In this document: in pieces, positions 43,954 through 52,180 of the stretch
Position numbering within the stretch: position 1 is the first letter of the stretch
Layout of the letters: each line of letters begins with the position of its first letter
Assembly (NCBI GenBank): GCA_040882225.1
Contig: JBBEBR010000013.1
Location: 1-64,000, forward strand
Direction: 5' to 3'
Origin: Gracilimonas sp040882225
Lineage (GTDB): Bacteria; Bacteroidota; Rhodothermia; Balneolales; Balneolaceae
DNA: 64,000 bases
Notes under the pieces: model-generated
Seen by the model: only the letters and a program-made list of their open reading frames with translations
The model's database searches: none
Told to the model about the DNA's origin: nothing
Position numbers and translations under genes: made by a program

Positions 43954-44652
43954 TTAATAAGATATTAATGCTCCTTGTCCGCCGGTGAAATAGATGTATA
44001 AGGGGATAAAAATAAAGCCTAACATCAAAATAATCGCTAAGGCATAAGCTGTCATCTGCATTTTTAGTGAGAAGGTATTGTGCTTCATCCCTAAAGAAGT
44101 AAATGCACTCCAAAATCCGTGAGATAAGTGCAGAATAAAAAGCAATAAAACCGCTGTATAACCAAACGTATACGGCGGTGTCGAAAACTTATCAATAACT
44201 AATTCCCTTAAATCCCGGGCTTCTTGTCCTTCAATCATCACTGTGTCGGTTGCACCAAATTTGAAGGTCCAAAGATGAATGACCAGAAATACCAAAATGA
44301 TGATCCCCGTATAAATCATACTTTTTGAAGCAACAGATTGGTGGCTTGGGCTTCCCTTCGTTTCATAAACGTCATATTTCTGAGGGCGCGCCTGCTTTTT
44401 TCTCCACCAAATAGATATGCCAAGAATTGTGTGATAAATAAATAGAAATGCAAGGCCCGCTTCTGCTACATAAAGCAACCATCCCATTCCCTCTAACTTC
44501 ATGGTATAAAAATTAAAGGATTCGGGCCCACCAAATATTGTGAGGTTCCCCAAAAGATGCATAACCAGAAATAGAAAAAGGCCAAGGCCTGTAATTGCGG
44601 TCATCACTTTGCGGCCTACCTGAGAGTTCAGTGCTTTAACAAAAGATGGCAT
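43954..44652 (-). CDS. sdhC: succinate dehydrogenase cytochrome b subunit
   Basis: Single membrane anchor subunit of a B-type succinate:quinone oxidoreductase, 232 residues with five membrane helices (near 14-34, 60-80, 110-130, 160-182 and 205-225). Conserved histidines for the two hemes sit in the helices (VMHLLGN, FIYHTILG, LVIHLWTF, FILHLSHGFWSAF). It is the first gene of sdhCAB. The 264 bp upstream, shared with the divergent YigZ gene, must hold the promoter; no clear consensus was recognised there. Confidence 0.93.
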   Translation of the reverse strand: MPSFVKALNSQVGRKVMTAITGLGLFLFLVMHLLGNLTIFGGPESFNFYTMKLEGMGWLLYVAEAGLAFLFIYHTILGISIWWRKKQARPQKYDVYETKGSPSHQSVASKSMIYTGIIILVFLVIHLWTFKFGATDTVMIEGQEARDLRELVIDKFSTPPYTFGYTAVLLLFILHLSHGFWSAFTSLGMKHNTFSLKMQMTAYALAIILMLGFIFIPLYIYFTGGQGALISY

Positions 44653-44916
44653 GTGGATTTGATTCTTAGAAATTCGAATTTTGATGCAAAACAGCTAAGA
44701 GAACCTATTATTCTAAACATTTATAACGTCAGGATAGCCTCTGTGTGCCCGTGAAAATCGCTTTTTCCCCCTTCAATAACAAGGTGGATTAATTCTAAAT
44801 ACTCCAACAACCTCTTCTTTTATTTGGCTTGAAATTGAAGCAGCTTTACCAATGAATTAAGTGATTCTGAAGAAATCTAAAACTACCTTTGCATACTTAA
44901 CCAAAAAAGCCGGGAT

Positions 44917-45525
44917 TTGAATACCATCACCAAAAAATATGAGACGAATTTCAGAGAGAAAGGCTCTAAGTTTACAGGTATTCTTTTTTCCTGTGAATCC
45001 GATGAAGCCTTTGCTAAAAACCTGGCCGAAATAAAAGCAACCTACCCCGACGCCTCTCATCACTGCTATGCATGGCGAGTTAATCCAAATAACATCAAAG
45101 AATTTAGCTCTGACGACGGCGAACCTTCGGGCACCGCTGGTTTACCAATTCTGAACCAACTTAAATCTTTTGAAGTGGTAAATGTTGGAGCCGTTGTTGT
45201 TCGGTATTTTGGCGGTACAAAGCTTGGTAAATCCGGCCTGATTGAAGCTTATGGATTGGCTACAAAATTGTGCCTGAATGAAGCTGACTTACTCTCAATT
45301 ATCCCCGTTCAGCTTTTTGAGATTCGCTATTCTTATCCTGAAGAGAATCTTGTAAACAAGTTGATAAACAGTTACGATTTATCGGTTCAGGGATCGGAAT
45401 ATTTAGCGTCTGTCCGGCTGAAAGTTGCCTGCCCAAAAGAAAAAGCGAAAACACTGGAGAAGGAGCTTTCTGGATTATCTCATCTTTCCATTTCGTTCAC
45501 AAAACTTGAAGAAGCTTATATTTAA
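44917..45525 (+). CDS. YigZ/IMPACT-family protein
   Basis: A 202-residue soluble protein of the YigZ (UPF0029) family. The N-terminal domain shows FREKGSKFTG, ASHHCYAWRV, DDGEPSGTAGLPILNQL and VVVRYFGGTKLGKSGLIEAYG, the family signature. The C-terminal ferredoxin-like domain is the YigZ_C/EF-G-like part. The start is a TTG at 44917 (NTITKKYETNF), since no ATG lies in frame before the conserved region. The molecular role is not well established; a link to translation is suggested for the family. Convergent with the LolA-like gene, 3 nt apart. Confidence 0.9.
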   Translation: MNTITKKYETNFREKGSKFTGILFSCESDEAFAKNLAEIKATYPDASHHCYAWRVNPNNIKEFSSDDGEPSGTAGLPILNQLKSFEVVNVGAVVVRYFGGTKLGKSGLIEAYGLATKLCLNEADLLSIIPVQLFEIRYSYPEENLVNKLINSYDLSVQGSEYLASVRLKVACPKEKAKTLEKELSGLSHLSISFTKLEEAYI

Positions 45526-45528
45526 ACA

Positions 45529-46284
45529 TTACCAAACTGCATTCAAAAAGCTCTCCGGCTGAAAGATTTCATCACTTAAGAAATCCGGTATTTTAATGCG
45601 AGAGTATTCTTCGAGTAATCCCTTGCTCCCGTTCGCAAAGAAAACCACTTCGGGAGCTATCCACCCTTCTCCTAAAGGTTCATATTTATTAAACTGTACT
45701 TCCTGAAGTGAATTCTGCCTACCGAAAGAAATATTCCGAACAAAAATCAGCCGCTCTTTATCTATCCAAAACTGGCGGGAGTCCATGCCGGGTTTATCAC
45801 TTCCCACCACATAAACCGCTCTTCCCTGCCACTCATCTTCATACCATTTTTCTAAATCATACCCGGTTTTTGTGAGTTGTTCTATTGTGATTTCTGGCTC
45901 CTGAGCATACACATCAAATCCTAAAACCAACAAATCATGCACTCTCTCTGCCTCTTGAATTTTCTCTCCATTCGCAAAGCCATATTGAACTCCATCCCGA
46001 AATAGAATTCCATTTCCTCCATCTTTTTCATCAAATTTGATGGCAAGTCGTCCGGGAACCTCCATTGCCTCGAACCAAGTTTGGGTTTTTTGAACTTCTC
46101 CATCAGGGCCAAAAAAGGTTGTCTTCTGTTCAAAAGTGAGGAACTCGTACCATTTACCTTCGTACTTCTCGTGCATCGCCCGAATTACATCTTCACCAGA
46201 ATTGATATTGGTTTGAGCGAATAAGGTGATGTTTGGCAGGAAAATCATCACACTAAAGAAAAATAACGCGAGCAGTTTTCTCAT
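45529..46284 (-). CDS. secreted LolA/LolB-fold-like protein
   Basis: A 251-residue exported protein with a signal peptide (MRKLLALFFFSVMIFLPNITLFA-Q). The mature part alternates beta strands in the order expected of outer-membrane lipoprotein-sorting-like proteins: TFEQKTTFFGPDGEV, EAMEVPGRLAIKF, DGVQYGFANGEK, RAVYVVGSDK, RQFWIDKERLIFVRN and EVQFNKYEPLGEGWIAPEVVFF. The single-domain length and strand pattern suggest a LolA fold. There is no lipobox, and the function is not known. Confidence 0.7.
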   Translation of the reverse strand: MRKLLALFFFSVMIFLPNITLFAQTNINSGEDVIRAMHEKYEGKWYEFLTFEQKTTFFGPDGEVQKTQTWFEAMEVPGRLAIKFDEKDGGNGILFRDGVQYGFANGEKIQEAERVHDLLVLGFDVYAQEPEITIEQLTKTGYDLEKWYEDEWQGRAVYVVGSDKPGMDSRQFWIDKERLIFVRNISFGRQNSLQEVQFNKYEPLGEGWIAPEVVFFANGSKGLLEEYSRIKIPDFLSDEIFQPESFLNAVW

Positions 46285-46367
46285 CAGAATTGGTTAAGGA
46301 ATTTTTTGAATCGGTTTTTCAATTATAACAACGATCAAAGCTTCTTTTAATGTACGTTCAGAAAACA

Positions 46368-46730
46368 ATAGTGTCCTAAACGATTTAATATTTTTGAAAA
46401 TTATTAACATAAATTCTTTCAAGGCTTATTCAAAGCAAGCATATCAATTCTACCCCTCCTATTGTTTCCGGCCTTGGAATTGTGGGCGGGAGAAGCGAAC
46501 AGAAGGCTCCGCGTAAGCCTTCGATGCGAAGCAGCCGAGGGCGGCAAAATTTCACACTGGCTCAGTATTATAAGCTATTATACTGTTGATAGACCTTTGA
46601 AAATTTGCAGCGGAGCCATCATGAGCGCCGCCAACAATTCCCAGCCTTGACTTTTTGGTTACTTTTGTGTCAAGACAAAAGTAACACCCCTGCATTTTTA
46701 GAATGCTGCTAAAATCGTTTAGGACACTAT
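46368..46730. mobile_element. 363-bp non-coding element with 19-bp perfect terminal inverted repeats
   Basis: ATAGTGTCCTAAACGATTT at 46368-46386 is exactly inverted at 46712-46730. Inside lie an imperfect inverted repeat (GGAATTGTGGGCGG near 46476 versus CCGCCAACAATTCC near 46628) and a hairpin GTTACTTTTGT-GTCAAG-ACAAAAGTAAC (about 46657-46684). The only open frame (46462-46650) resembles no protein. The GC-richer interior contrasts with the flanks. The layout is MITE-like. It fills most of the 527-bp gap before the cobalamin adenosyltransferase gene. No clear target duplication is seen. Confidence 0.7.
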
Positions 46731-46811
46731 AGATCAGAAAAGAAAAATTTCATCCGGAAGGAAGAAAAGAATCTTACCCTGCAAACACTTATTTTTGGCG
46801 AAAAGGATTTC

Positions 46812-47357
46812 ATGAAAATATATACCAAAAAAGGCGATACGGGTGAAACATCCCTCTTTGGAGGGCAGCGGGTTTCTAAAAGTTCTAAAAGAATTGATTC
46901 CTACGGTACAGTGGATGAATTAAATTCCATTTTAGGAATGGCGGCTGCATTCGGACTTTCAGAAAAGGGAGCGGAGTTGGTGAATTCGGTGCAAAAGCAA
47001 TTGTTTGTTTTGGGCGCAGATTTAGCAACGCCAAAATCCCGCGAGGTTCGGATTAACAGAATCCAAGATGAGGAAGTTGAATTTCTGGAGAAAGCGATCG
47101 ACCAAATGGAGAAAAAACTGGAGCCTCTCAAAAACTTCATTTTGCCGGGTGGTTCTGAAGCTGGTGCTGCCCTGCATTTTGCGAGAACCGTTTGCCGAAG
47201 AGCCGAACGAATTACGGTGGAATGCCGCCACAAAGAAGAAATTTCGGAAGTTGCAATTAAATATATAAACCGCCTTTCCGACTTCCTTTTTGTACTGGCT
47301 CGTTTTGAAAATTCCGCCGCCGGAACCGCAGAACAACCCTGGATTCCTTCCCAATAA
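46812..47357 (+). CDS. cob(I)alamin adenosyltransferase, PduO type
   Basis: Transfers the adenosyl group of ATP to cob(I)alamin to give adenosylcobalamin, 181 residues. Family signature: YTKKGDTGETSLFGG at 4-18, KRIDSYGTVDELNSILG at about 27-43, FILPGGSEAGAALHFARTVCRRAER at about 113-137 with the ATP- and cobalamin-site Arg and Glu, and INRLSDFLFVLAR. All helices of the five-helix bundle appear present. No cobalamin riboswitch was recognised upstream, where the MITE-like element lies. Confidence 0.95.
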   Translation: MKIYTKKGDTGETSLFGGQRVSKSSKRIDSYGTVDELNSILGMAAAFGLSEKGAELVNSVQKQLFVLGADLATPKSREVRINRIQDEEVEFLEKAIDQMEKKLEPLKNFILPGGSEAGAALHFARTVCRRAERITVECRHKEEISEVAIKYINRLSDFLFVLARFENSAAGTAEQPWIPSQ

Positions 47358-47474
47358 ACATGGCAATACCAAAAGGGTAAAAAATATCAATCAGAAACCA
47401 ACTCTGATTTCCCAGCTATTCAAGACTGGATTCAGCAACTTACAACCATCATAAATTCAAGAAAATAATACGTT

Positions 47475-48827
47475 ATGGCATTAATAATCTCCGTTTCCGG
47501 AATAAGAGGAATTTTTGGTACTGATTTAACCCCAGAAAATCTGGCGCGATTTACCGCCGCTTATGGAACATGGTTAAAAGGAGGAACCGTTGTAGTGGGC
47601 CGCGACTCGCGCGTTACCGGAAAAATTTGCGAAGACATTGTGGCGGCTACTCTTGCAAGCGTGGGTTGTGATGTTATTAAAATTGGCATTGCACCCACTC
47701 CAACAGTAGCTATGGCTGTTTTGAACCACAAAGCCGCCGGTGGAATTATCATTTCAGCGAGCCATAATCCTGCCGAATGGAATGCCCTTAAACTGCTTAA
47801 TGAAAAGAGCGAATTTCTTGATTCTGAGCAAGGCGCGGAAATGATTGCAATCTCAGAATCCGGCAAATTTTCCTATCAGCCTTATGATAAAATTGGGGTA
47901 ATTCGCGAGAATAAAGATGCCTTGGATCATCATATTCAAAAAATTCTGGACCTTCCTTACATCAATGCAGATGAAATTGCCGCGCAGAACTTTTCCGTAG
48001 CCGTTGATGCTGTGAATGGCGCCGGCTCGGAAGCTCTTCCCAAAATGCTTGAAAAATTGGGGGTGAAAACGATACACAAAATTCACTGCACACCGAATGG
48101 GATTTTCCCTCATAATCCCGAGCCTCTGCCAGAGCATTTAACGGAAATTTGTGATTTAGTGAAAGAAACCGGGGCAGATCTGGGCGTTGTGACCGATCCC
48201 GATGCCGACCGTCTCGCACTTGTTGATAATACCGGCAAACTTTTTGGCGAAGAATACACTCAAGCCGCCGCTTTTGATTTCATCCTGTCGAAGAATGCGG
48301 GAAGTTGCGCTACCAATCTCTCTTCTTCCAGGGTTTCAGATGATGTTGCCCGGAAGTATGGCCAAACCTGCCATCGGTCTGCAGTTGGAGAAATTAATGT
48401 GGTAAAGAAAATGCAGGAGCAAAAAGCGGTAATTGGCGGTGAGGGAAATGGTGGGGTGATAAGCCCTGATTTGCATTATGGCCGTGATGCGCTGGTAGGA
48501 ACCGCCATGATTTTACAGCTGCTTGCTGAACGAAAAATGAGCTCCGCCGAGTATCGTGCTACGCTCCCGGATTACTTCATGAGTAAAAATAAAATTCAGC
48601 TTAATGAATTAGGCAAAGATGCCGACGATGTACTCGAAATGGTGAAAAATCATTACGCTGAGTTAAAACCTAACACCATTGACGGTGTCAGAATTGATTT
48701 TGACGAGGGCTGGGTTCATCTTAGAAAATCCAATACAGAACCAATTATCAGAATTTATTCGGAAGGCCGTACTCCAGAGGCTGCCAAGGGCTTTGCAAAT
48801 AAGATTTATGATGTAATCGGGCAATAA
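47475..48827 (+). CDS. glmM: phosphoglucosamine mutase (phosphohexomutase family)
   Basis: Interconverts glucosamine 6-phosphate and glucosamine 1-phosphate for UDP-GlcNAc and peptidoglycan synthesis. 450 residues, the family length. The phosphoserine loop SASHNPAEWNALKLL is at 94-108 (Ser96 expected to be phosphorylated), metal-binding DPDADRLALVD at about 240, sugar-binding GEGNGGVISP and the phosphate-binding tail RKSNTEPIIRIYSEG. A phosphomannomutase or phosphoglucomutase activity is not excluded. The 117-bp gap before it holds no recognised feature. Confidence 0.88.
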   Translation: MALIISVSGIRGIFGTDLTPENLARFTAAYGTWLKGGTVVVGRDSRVTGKICEDIVAATLASVGCDVIKIGIAPTPTVAMAVLNHKAAGGIIISASHNPAEWNALKLLNEKSEFLDSEQGAEMIAISESGKFSYQPYDKIGVIRENKDALDHHIQKILDLPYINADEIAAQNFSVAVDAVNGAGSEALPKMLEKLGVKTIHKIHCTPNGIFPHNPEPLPEHLTEICDLVKETGADLGVVTDPDADRLALVDNTGKLFGEEYTQAAAFDFILSKNAGSCATNLSSSRVSDDVARKYGQTCHRSAVGEINVVKKMQEQKAVIGGEGNGGVISPDLHYGRDALVGTAMILQLLAERKMSSAEYRATLPDYFMSKNKIQLNELGKDADDVLEMVKNHYAELKPNTIDGVRIDFDEGWVHLRKSNTEPIIRIYSEGRTPEAAKGFANKIYDVIGQ

Positions 48828-48875
48828 TTTCAGGCTGAATTTATTCTTATATTGGAACTTAATTCCCCATAAAAA

Positions 48876-49760
48876 ATGCACTCTATGAAGCAGTTATCCT
48901 TAATTTTCGTCTTGTTACTTTTTATATGTGATGCCTTTGCTCAAGAAGTTCATCACCAGGCATCACTTGCGGAGGATGACGTTGTTTATACCGAACAAGA
49001 TGTTGCTATTTTCTCGGATATCATTCAGAAATTTGAAGCAAAAAAAAATGAGTCTATTGGTGAACTGATACCGGAAATCGGGGCTTATTTTTTAGGCAAT
49101 GAATATGTGGCTCATACTTTGGAAGTGACCGATCAAGAAAAGCTAATCGTGAATTTAAGGGAGCTTGACTGCACCACTTATGCTGAGAATCTTCTCGCAC
49201 TTGCCCGAACGCTGAAATCAGAAAACGCTACGTTTCAGCAGTTCACAAAAGAGTTGGATAAAATTCGTTATCGGGATGGTAAACGTGGTGAATATCCAAC
49301 ACGACTGCATTATTTTAGCGAATGGATTTACGACAAAAAGGATAATAATTTAGCGACCACTCCAGCCGATAGCTTCGGAAAACCATTTTCGAACAAAATC
49401 AATTTTATGTCTACTCATACCGACAGCTATAAGCACCTGCAAAATAACGCCGAATTTGTTTCAGAGATAAAAGAGCAGGAAGAGGAGATTTCAAACAAAA
49501 ACTATTTTTATATCCCAAAAGAGGAAATTGCCACTAACGAGCATTTGTTAAAAGAGGGGGATATTGTTGGCATCACTACCAATATTGCCGGACTTGATGT
49601 AGCGCATGTTGGCGTGCTTGTGGAACAAAACGGACACATGCACTTGATGCATGCCTCACAAAGTAAGTTAAAAGTGGAAATTTCCGACAGACCCATTGCA
49701 GGATATTTGAAACCAAACTCAACACATACCGGGATTATGATTGCCCGGCCATTAAATTAA
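48876..49760 (+). CDS. DUF1460-domain secreted protein (NlpC/P60-like)
   Basis: A 294-residue exported protein of the DUF1460 family, cysteine-type amidases related to NlpC/P60. The signal peptide ends DAFA-Q near residue 23. The likely nucleophile is the Cys in LRELDCTTYAENLLALARTL, the catalytic His in AGLDVAHVGVLVEQNGHMHLMHAS. RYRDGKRGEYPTRLHYFSEWIYD is the conserved middle block. It probably processes cell-wall peptides in the periplasm. The ATG three codons downstream (MKQLSL) is an equally possible start. msrB follows after 5 nt. Confidence 0.88.
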   Translation: MHSMKQLSLIFVLLLFICDAFAQEVHHQASLAEDDVVYTEQDVAIFSDIIQKFEAKKNESIGELIPEIGAYFLGNEYVAHTLEVTDQEKLIVNLRELDCTTYAENLLALARTLKSENATFQQFTKELDKIRYRDGKRGEYPTRLHYFSEWIYDKKDNNLATTPADSFGKPFSNKINFMSTHTDSYKHLQNNAEFVSEIKEQEEEISNKNYFYIPKEEIATNEHLLKEGDIVGITTNIAGLDVAHVGVLVEQNGHMHLMHASQSKLKVEISDRPIAGYLKPNSTHTGIMIARPLN

Positions 49761-49765
49761 TTTAC

Positions 49766-50212
49766 ATGACTACCTGGCCTGAAATTATTTCCATCGCAAA
49801 AAATGGTAATCCAGAACCTGACCGGCGTGTAGAGAAATCACCGGAAGAATGGAAAGAAATTCTTAGTGCTGAAGAATTTCAAGTTACACGGCTGAAAGGA
49901 ACTGAGCGCCCCGGTTCAAGCGAGATGTGTTACCGTTTTGATCCCGGCCTTTATGCCTGCGTTTGTTGCGGAACTGAGCTTTTTGACGCCACTCAAAAAT
50001 TTGAGAGTAGTTCTGGTTGGCCTTCATTCACGCAGCCGGTTAAAGAAAATGCCGTTAAATATGAAAGTGATTCTTCGCACGGAATGGTTCGAATTGAAGC
50101 ACTTTGCAATGTTTGTGATGCTCATCTTGGCCATGTTTTCCCCGACGGACCACAACCCAGCGGTTTGCGATATTGCGTAAATGCGGTGAGCTTAAAGAAA
50201 GTTGAGGATTAA
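49766..50212 (+). CDS. msrB: peptide-methionine (R)-S-oxide reductase
   Basis: Repairs R-methionine sulfoxide in proteins, 148 residues. The zinc cysteines are in YACVCCGTELF and EALCNVCDAHLGHVF. The catalytic Cys is in RYCVNAVSLK at about 138. The SSGWPSFTQPV and DSSHGMVRIE blocks are intact. There is no signal peptide, so it acts in the cytoplasm. It is probably co-transcribed with the DUF1460 gene. Confidence 0.96.
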   Translation: MTTWPEIISIAKNGNPEPDRRVEKSPEEWKEILSAEEFQVTRLKGTERPGSSEMCYRFDPGLYACVCCGTELFDATQKFESSSGWPSFTQPVKENAVKYESDSSHGMVRIEALCNVCDAHLGHVFPDGPQPSGLRYCVNAVSLKKVED

Positions 50213-50234
50213 GCCTTACCTAACTCACATGAAT

Positions 50235-51578
50235 TTATTTTAACAAGATCATCTTTCTGCTCATCACGCTCTCTCCCGCTTTCAAGCGATAGATATAAAC
50301 ACCACTCGTCAGTTCTCCGCTGATATTATTAGCATCGAATGTAACGCTATGCACGCCGGCAGTCTGCGAACCGTTCACCAATCGGGCAACTTCCTGGCCT
50401 ACAACATTATACACACTCAACTCCACATGAGTAGCTTTATTCAGACTGTAATTTATTATCGTACTCGGGTTAAATGGGTTCGGATAATTCGGTGAGAGTT
50501 GAATTTTATCAGCTAAATCCTGTTGACCTTCTGTACTGGTAATAATACCTCCGAAAGATGCTGCTGTGGCAATATTCAGCTGTGTAATCTTTTTAACCAA
50601 ATTCATATTCAGTTGTGCATAGGTATCATTGGAAGTATGGTAATAGGGATTAGACTGGTAATATTGGTGTGATGACCATGGCGCATTTTCAATAATTAAA
50701 ATGGAAGGATATCCTTCATCAGAAAAAGATTGGTGATCACTATAATTCCCAGTCCGGAAAGGGGAACCGTTTGTAATCAATCCAATAGAAAAATCATCGT
50801 TAGCTTTTAAAAACTCTTCCCCAAGCATAACCGACTCATTTACAGCCTGACCCTCCAATTTTACAAGAGAAGCATATTCGTAATTGTTATTAAAGCCAAT
50901 CATATCTACGGAAATCATTCCCATAATTTCTTCATCTTTTGCGAATGCCTCCTGTGCGTAATGAATACTACCATGGTGATTTCCTGAGTAATGACCTGCT
51001 CCTGCTCCTACTTCTTCCGCACCAAAAGCTACAAGTTTTATTGTGTACTCACTTGCAAATCGATGGGTTGGATCTGTCATGATTCTGGCCATTTCAAGAA
51101 TAGCCGCAACACCCGTTGCATTATCATCCGCACCCGGAGCTTCTATTGTATCCCAATTCCCACCATTCCAATTACCATCTCTATTTGCGGTTGCATCCAT
51201 ATGAGCACCAAAAACATAAGATTGATCGGGGTGAGTTTCGCCTTCGATGGTGGCGATCACATTATACTGTGGTTGCTGGTTGTAAGGAGATGCCGCCGAT
51301 TGAATATAGAACGTGTCAATTTCCACAGAAGTGAGCCCCGGAATTTCATCAAAAGCAGCTTTTATATATACAGCAGCACTATCAATACCGGGAGTGAAAG
51401 TAATGCGGCTTTTTGTTCCTCCGGCATCTTCCAGAATTTTAATATGATCACTTAGATTGTCGACAGATACTTCATCTATCATCTCAAAAATGGTTTCTTC
51501 AAGACTCTGTGCAGTAACAGAATTCAGATTAATTGTGAATGCAATGAGTAGTAAACAAATTTTACTTACAGTTTTCAA
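50235..51578 (-). CDS. secreted M28-family zinc peptidase with C-terminal sorting domain
   Basis: A 447-residue exported aminopeptidase-like enzyme with a signal peptide ending SVTA-Q. The two-zinc M28 site is visible as GAHMDATANRDGNW, APGADDNATGVAAILEMARI, FGAEEVGAGAGHYSG, ISVDMIGFN and the terminal HQYYQSNPYYHTSND. The last 85 residues (PNYPNPFNPSTIINYSL ... GVYIYRLKAG ... MILLK) are a type A/FlgD-like C-terminal domain of the kind used for type IX secretion or surface anchoring. It follows the SxtJ gene by 53 nt. Confidence 0.93.
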   Translation of the reverse strand: MKTVSKICLLLIAFTINLNSVTAQSLEETIFEMIDEVSVDNLSDHIKILEDAGGTKSRITFTPGIDSAAVYIKAAFDEIPGLTSVEIDTFYIQSAASPYNQQPQYNVIATIEGETHPDQSYVFGAHMDATANRDGNWNGGNWDTIEAPGADDNATGVAAILEMARIMTDPTHRFASEYTIKLVAFGAEEVGAGAGHYSGNHHGSIHYAQEAFAKDEEIMGMISVDMIGFNNNYEYASLVKLEGQAVNESVMLGEEFLKANDDFSIGLITNGSPFRTGNYSDHQSFSDEGYPSILIIENAPWSSHQYYQSNPYYHTSNDTYAQLNMNLVKKITQLNIATAASFGGIITSTEGQQDLADKIQLSPNYPNPFNPSTIINYSLNKATHVELSVYNVVGQEVARLVNGSQTAGVHSVTFDANNISGELTSGVYIYRLKAGESVMSRKMILLK

Positions 51579-51631
51579 ATTCGGTCCTTTTGTTTTGATG
51601 TTAAATTTTTCTTTTCTCTACTTGAATTTTT

Positions 51632-52021
51632 TTACCAGGGATTTTCCAAATCTTCTTTTTTGTAGGTATGCTCTTTAAAATGAAACATGCTGCCTCTGTC
51701 TTCTTTCAGGAGCAGTGGATCATTCCCAAACAACCTGAAAAGTAATGCAATTGGAGTGACTATTAAATAGAATATCACCGAAAGAAGTACTCTTGAATTA
51801 ATCCAGCCCAGGATTTCAGCAAGTGTATACCAAGCCCACACAATTCGAATTCCTATAGGCGCTACAGCTAAACTTAGCACGCCGATAATTAAAGCTGCAT
51901 AGGCGAATGTTTCGTTCTGAAAGATAGCTCCGATTACGAGCAAACCTGTAACAATTACCAATTGCGTTTTGGGAGTATCAGGGTCTTTTCGGATAACATC
52001 CAGCGAGCGAGTTTCCATCAT
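51632..52021 (-). CDS. SxtJ-family membrane protein
   Basis: A 129-residue membrane protein resembling SxtJ of carbamoyltransferase clusters. Three or four hydrophobic helices are visible (LVIVTGLLVIGAIF, FAYAALIIGVLSLAVAPIGI, VLLSVIFYLIVTPIALLFRLF), with a conserved-looking WAWYTLAEILGWINSRVLLS in the middle and a polar tail (FKEHTYKKEDLENPW). It begins 1 nt after the stop codon of the 49-residue DUF5989-type gene, so their translation is likely coupled. Its function is unknown. Confidence 0.82.
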   Translation of the reverse strand: MMETRSLDVIRKDPDTPKTQLVIVTGLLVIGAIFQNETFAYAALIIGVLSLAVAPIGIRIVWAWYTLAEILGWINSRVLLSVIFYLIVTPIALLFRLFGNDPLLLKEDRGSMFHFKEHTYKKEDLENPW

Positions 52022-52022
52022 G

Positions 52023-52172
52023 CTAAAACAAGGTGTAGATGAACGGAGCTATTGATGAACCGCCGCCAATCACAATCAGAAAGCCAAGCAGAAGCAACAC
52101 AACTATCACCGGAGCCAGCCAGAATTTTTTCCGCTGCCTCATAAAATTCCATAAATCTTTAAGTGTATCCAT
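52023..52172 (-). CDS. DUF5989-type 49-residue membrane protein
   Basis: A complete 50-codon frame reading MDTLKDLWNFMRQRKKFWLA, then a hydrophobic stretch PVIVVLLLLGFLIVIGGGS and a short tail to a terminal LF. A positive amphipathic N-terminus followed by one membrane helix is typical of the DUF5989 proteins found with carbamoyltransferase and SxtJ. It starts 8 nt after the carbamoyltransferase ends and stops 1 nt before the SxtJ start. The position between these two partners is strong support that it is real. Confidence 0.85.
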   Translation of the reverse strand: MDTLKDLWNFMRQRKKFWLAPVIVVLLLLGFLIVIGGGSSIAPFIYTLF

Positions 52173-52180
52173 TTCTGATT

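Noticed and set aside
46462..46650. A 62-codon open frame inside the inverted-repeat element
   Set aside because: It spans the inner inverted repeat, has no recognisable domain and is best explained by the repeat's composition.
46285..46811. Searched for a cobalamin riboswitch before the adenosyltransferase gene
   Set aside because: No recognisable B12-box or riboswitch core; the gap is occupied by the inverted-repeat element.
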